NCBI GenBank assembly: GCA_007123655.1
Contig: SKKR01000432.1
Span: 1 to 6,318 of the forward strand
Direction of reading: 5' to 3'
DNA: 6,318 nt
Source of the DNA: Thermomicrobiaceae bacterium
Lineage (GTDB): Bacteria; Chloroflexota; Chloroflexia; Thermomicrobiales; Thermomicrobiaceae
This document shows, piece by piece, positions 5,223 to 6,318 of this stretch (position 1 is the first letter of the stretch; every line of letters begins with the position of its first letter). Below the pieces are notes generated by a model that was given only the letters and a program-made list of their open reading frames with translations, was not told the DNA's origin and did not search any database. The position numbers were made by a program, and so were the translations under genes.

Positions 5223-6318
5223 GTGCCGGCTCGATCGACGAAATCGCGAGAGCCAATCAACCTCCGGATTGCGGTGTACCTTGTCCGGCTGATAAGCCGG
5301 ATTCTCTGGACATTCAACCGGTCGTTTCTCTATCGGATGGCCGATGTCGGGGCGTTTCTTTTCTACCATCTGTTTCCGACATACCGCCGAAACGTCATGT
5401 CCAATCTCTCGAACGTCCTGGGAGACGAGGCGACCGAGGACGACGTGCGGCGCGTTACGAAGAGCGCGTTTCGGACGAGCGCCCGCAACTTCGCGGATCT
5501 TGTTCGTGTCCCGCATCTCACGCCGGAGCTGCTGCTTGATTCGGTGAAAACAAGCCCGGGAGCGCTGGAGACGCTGGACAAACTCGTGAACAGTGGCAGG
5601 GGCGCGGTGCTGGTGACCGCACATTACGGAGCGTTCGACTATGTGGGGCAGATCATCTGGCTCAATGGGTATCCACTGACCCTCCTGACCGCGAGAACGG
5701 TTCCTGAGTTCATCGATGCCGCCATTACATATCTCAGGGGATCACGGGGGGCTCGGATGGAGCCGGCGACCCCTGGAGGACTCCGGCGTATCCTTTCGGC
5801 GCTCAGACGTGGTGAACTCATCGGGATCGTCGCGGACCGTGACTTCTTTCAGAACGGGAAGCCAGTTACGTTCTTCGGTAAACGGACGACGTTGCCGCCC
5901 GGCCCGATCCGGATTGCGAGGGACGCGGGTGCACCGGTGGTGCCGACGTTTGCGCGGCGGGACGGAGACGGTTACTTCATGGAAGTCGAAGAGCCGTTTA
6001 TGGTTCCGAAGACCGACAACGTCGAAGATGATGTTCAGCAGGGGCTGGAACGCATGGTCGCAGTATTCGAGCGACATCTCCGGAATGCACCCGACCAGTG
6101 GGTCATGTTCCAGCGGGTCTGGACCGAGACGCCGGCGCAGCCGATGCGGGTGTTTCCGGTCGGATCGCCGCTTGACGGCAAACTCCTGGGACCGAAACGT
6201 GAGGAGACCGGGCCACTAACCGACGAGCCGGAGCGCTCAATACGTTCCCGGGAGAACAGTCAGGATCAGACACGGGTTTCGGAATCGCCGATTCACACCG
6301 TTCGCCGCTACGTGGAGC
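5223..6318 (+). CDS. Lysophospholipid acyltransferase, LpxL/HtrB/PatA-like (3' end beyond the window)
   Basis: This is a membrane-associated acyltransferase of the LpxL/HtrB family. It moves a fatty acyl chain from a thioester donor to a glycolipid or phospholipid acceptor. 365 residues are visible from the GTG at 5223, with no stop before the edge. The N-terminus has an amphipathic, Arg-rich hydrophobic stretch (about 15-45) and FPTYRRNVMSNLSNVLG, as in the family. The catalytic HX4D motif is TAHYGAFDYV with H134 and D139. GIVADRDFF (D205, D207), the FFGKRTTLPPGPIRIAR block and GAPVVPTF follow. The domain normally ends near WVMFQRVW (about 293-300). The remaining 65 or more residues are a polar, apparently disordered tail. 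Starting 22 nt after the HAD gene, it is in the same operon. With the phosphatidyltransferase upstream, a PatA-like role on a PI-mannoside-type acceptor is plausible; lipid A acylation is possible only if the host makes lipid A. Confidence 0.88.
   Translation, partial: MPARSTKSREPINLRIAVYLVRLISRILWTFNRSFLYRMADVGAFLFYHLFPTYRRNVMSNLSNVLGDEATEDDVRRVTKSAFRTSARNFADLVRVPHLTPELLLDSVKTSPGALETLDKLVNSGRGAVLVTAHYGAFDYVGQIIWLNGYPLTLLTARTVPEFIDAAITYLRGSRGARMEPATPGGLRRILSALRRGELIGIVADRDFFQNGKPVTFFGKRTTLPPGPIRIARDAGAPVVPTFARRDGDGYFMEVEEPFMVPKTDNVEDDVQQGLERMVAVFERHLRNAPDQWVMFQRVWTETPAQPMRVFPVGSPLDGKLLGPKREETGPLTDEPERSIRSRENSQDQTRVSESPIHTVRRYVE

Noticed and set aside
5716..6219. 167-codon + strand open frame inside the acyltransferase gene
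   Set aside because: It is out of frame with the HX4D and following acyltransferase motifs, rich in Arg/Ser, and has no domain resemblance.

Overview
This GC-rich window (about 60% GC by eye) carries six protein genes, all on the + strand. There is no RNA gene, mobile element or CRISPR array that I can see. The Thr-Pro/Glu-Pro lipoprotein linker, the DUF3048 lipoprotein, the PH/DUF1648 membrane protein, the GTG and TTG starts and the lipid genes suggest a Chloroflexota-like bacterium. An actinobacterium or another GC-rich, mostly monoderm lineage cannot be excluded. This assignment is inference, with no marker gene behind it.

Layout: (1) 1-1251 is the distal part, or all, of an extracytoplasmic SurA/PrsA-type peptidyl-prolyl isomerase. 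It has a parvulin domain and two very acidic, Lys/Arg-free disordered segments. (2) 1409-2515 encodes a five-helix membrane protein that joins a bacterial PH-like domain to a DUF1648 module. (3) 2678-3802 encodes a DUF3048 (YerB-like) lipoprotein. It starts at TTG and has its own likely promoter. (4-6) 3918-6318 is a tight cluster behind a perfect extended -10 promoter: a CDP-alcohol phosphatidyltransferase, a HAD-IB phosphatase overlapping it by 4 nt, and an LpxL/PatA-type lysophospholipid acyltransferase 22 nt further on. The acyltransferase is still open at the window edge.

The first three genes look like separate cell-envelope units. The last three read as one phospholipid operon: make a phosphorylated polar-lipid head group, dephosphorylate it, and acylate the product. 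The order resembles the mycobacterial pgsA1-acyltransferase-pimA block for phosphatidylinositol mannosides, with a phosphatase gene inserted where one is biochemically needed. That is the most interesting reading of the window, but it rests on context.

No stretch longer than 300 bases lacks a gene. The three larger gaps (about 155, 162 and 115 nt) hold ribosome binding sites, two promoter candidates and small inverted repeats. I found no convincing intrinsic terminator.
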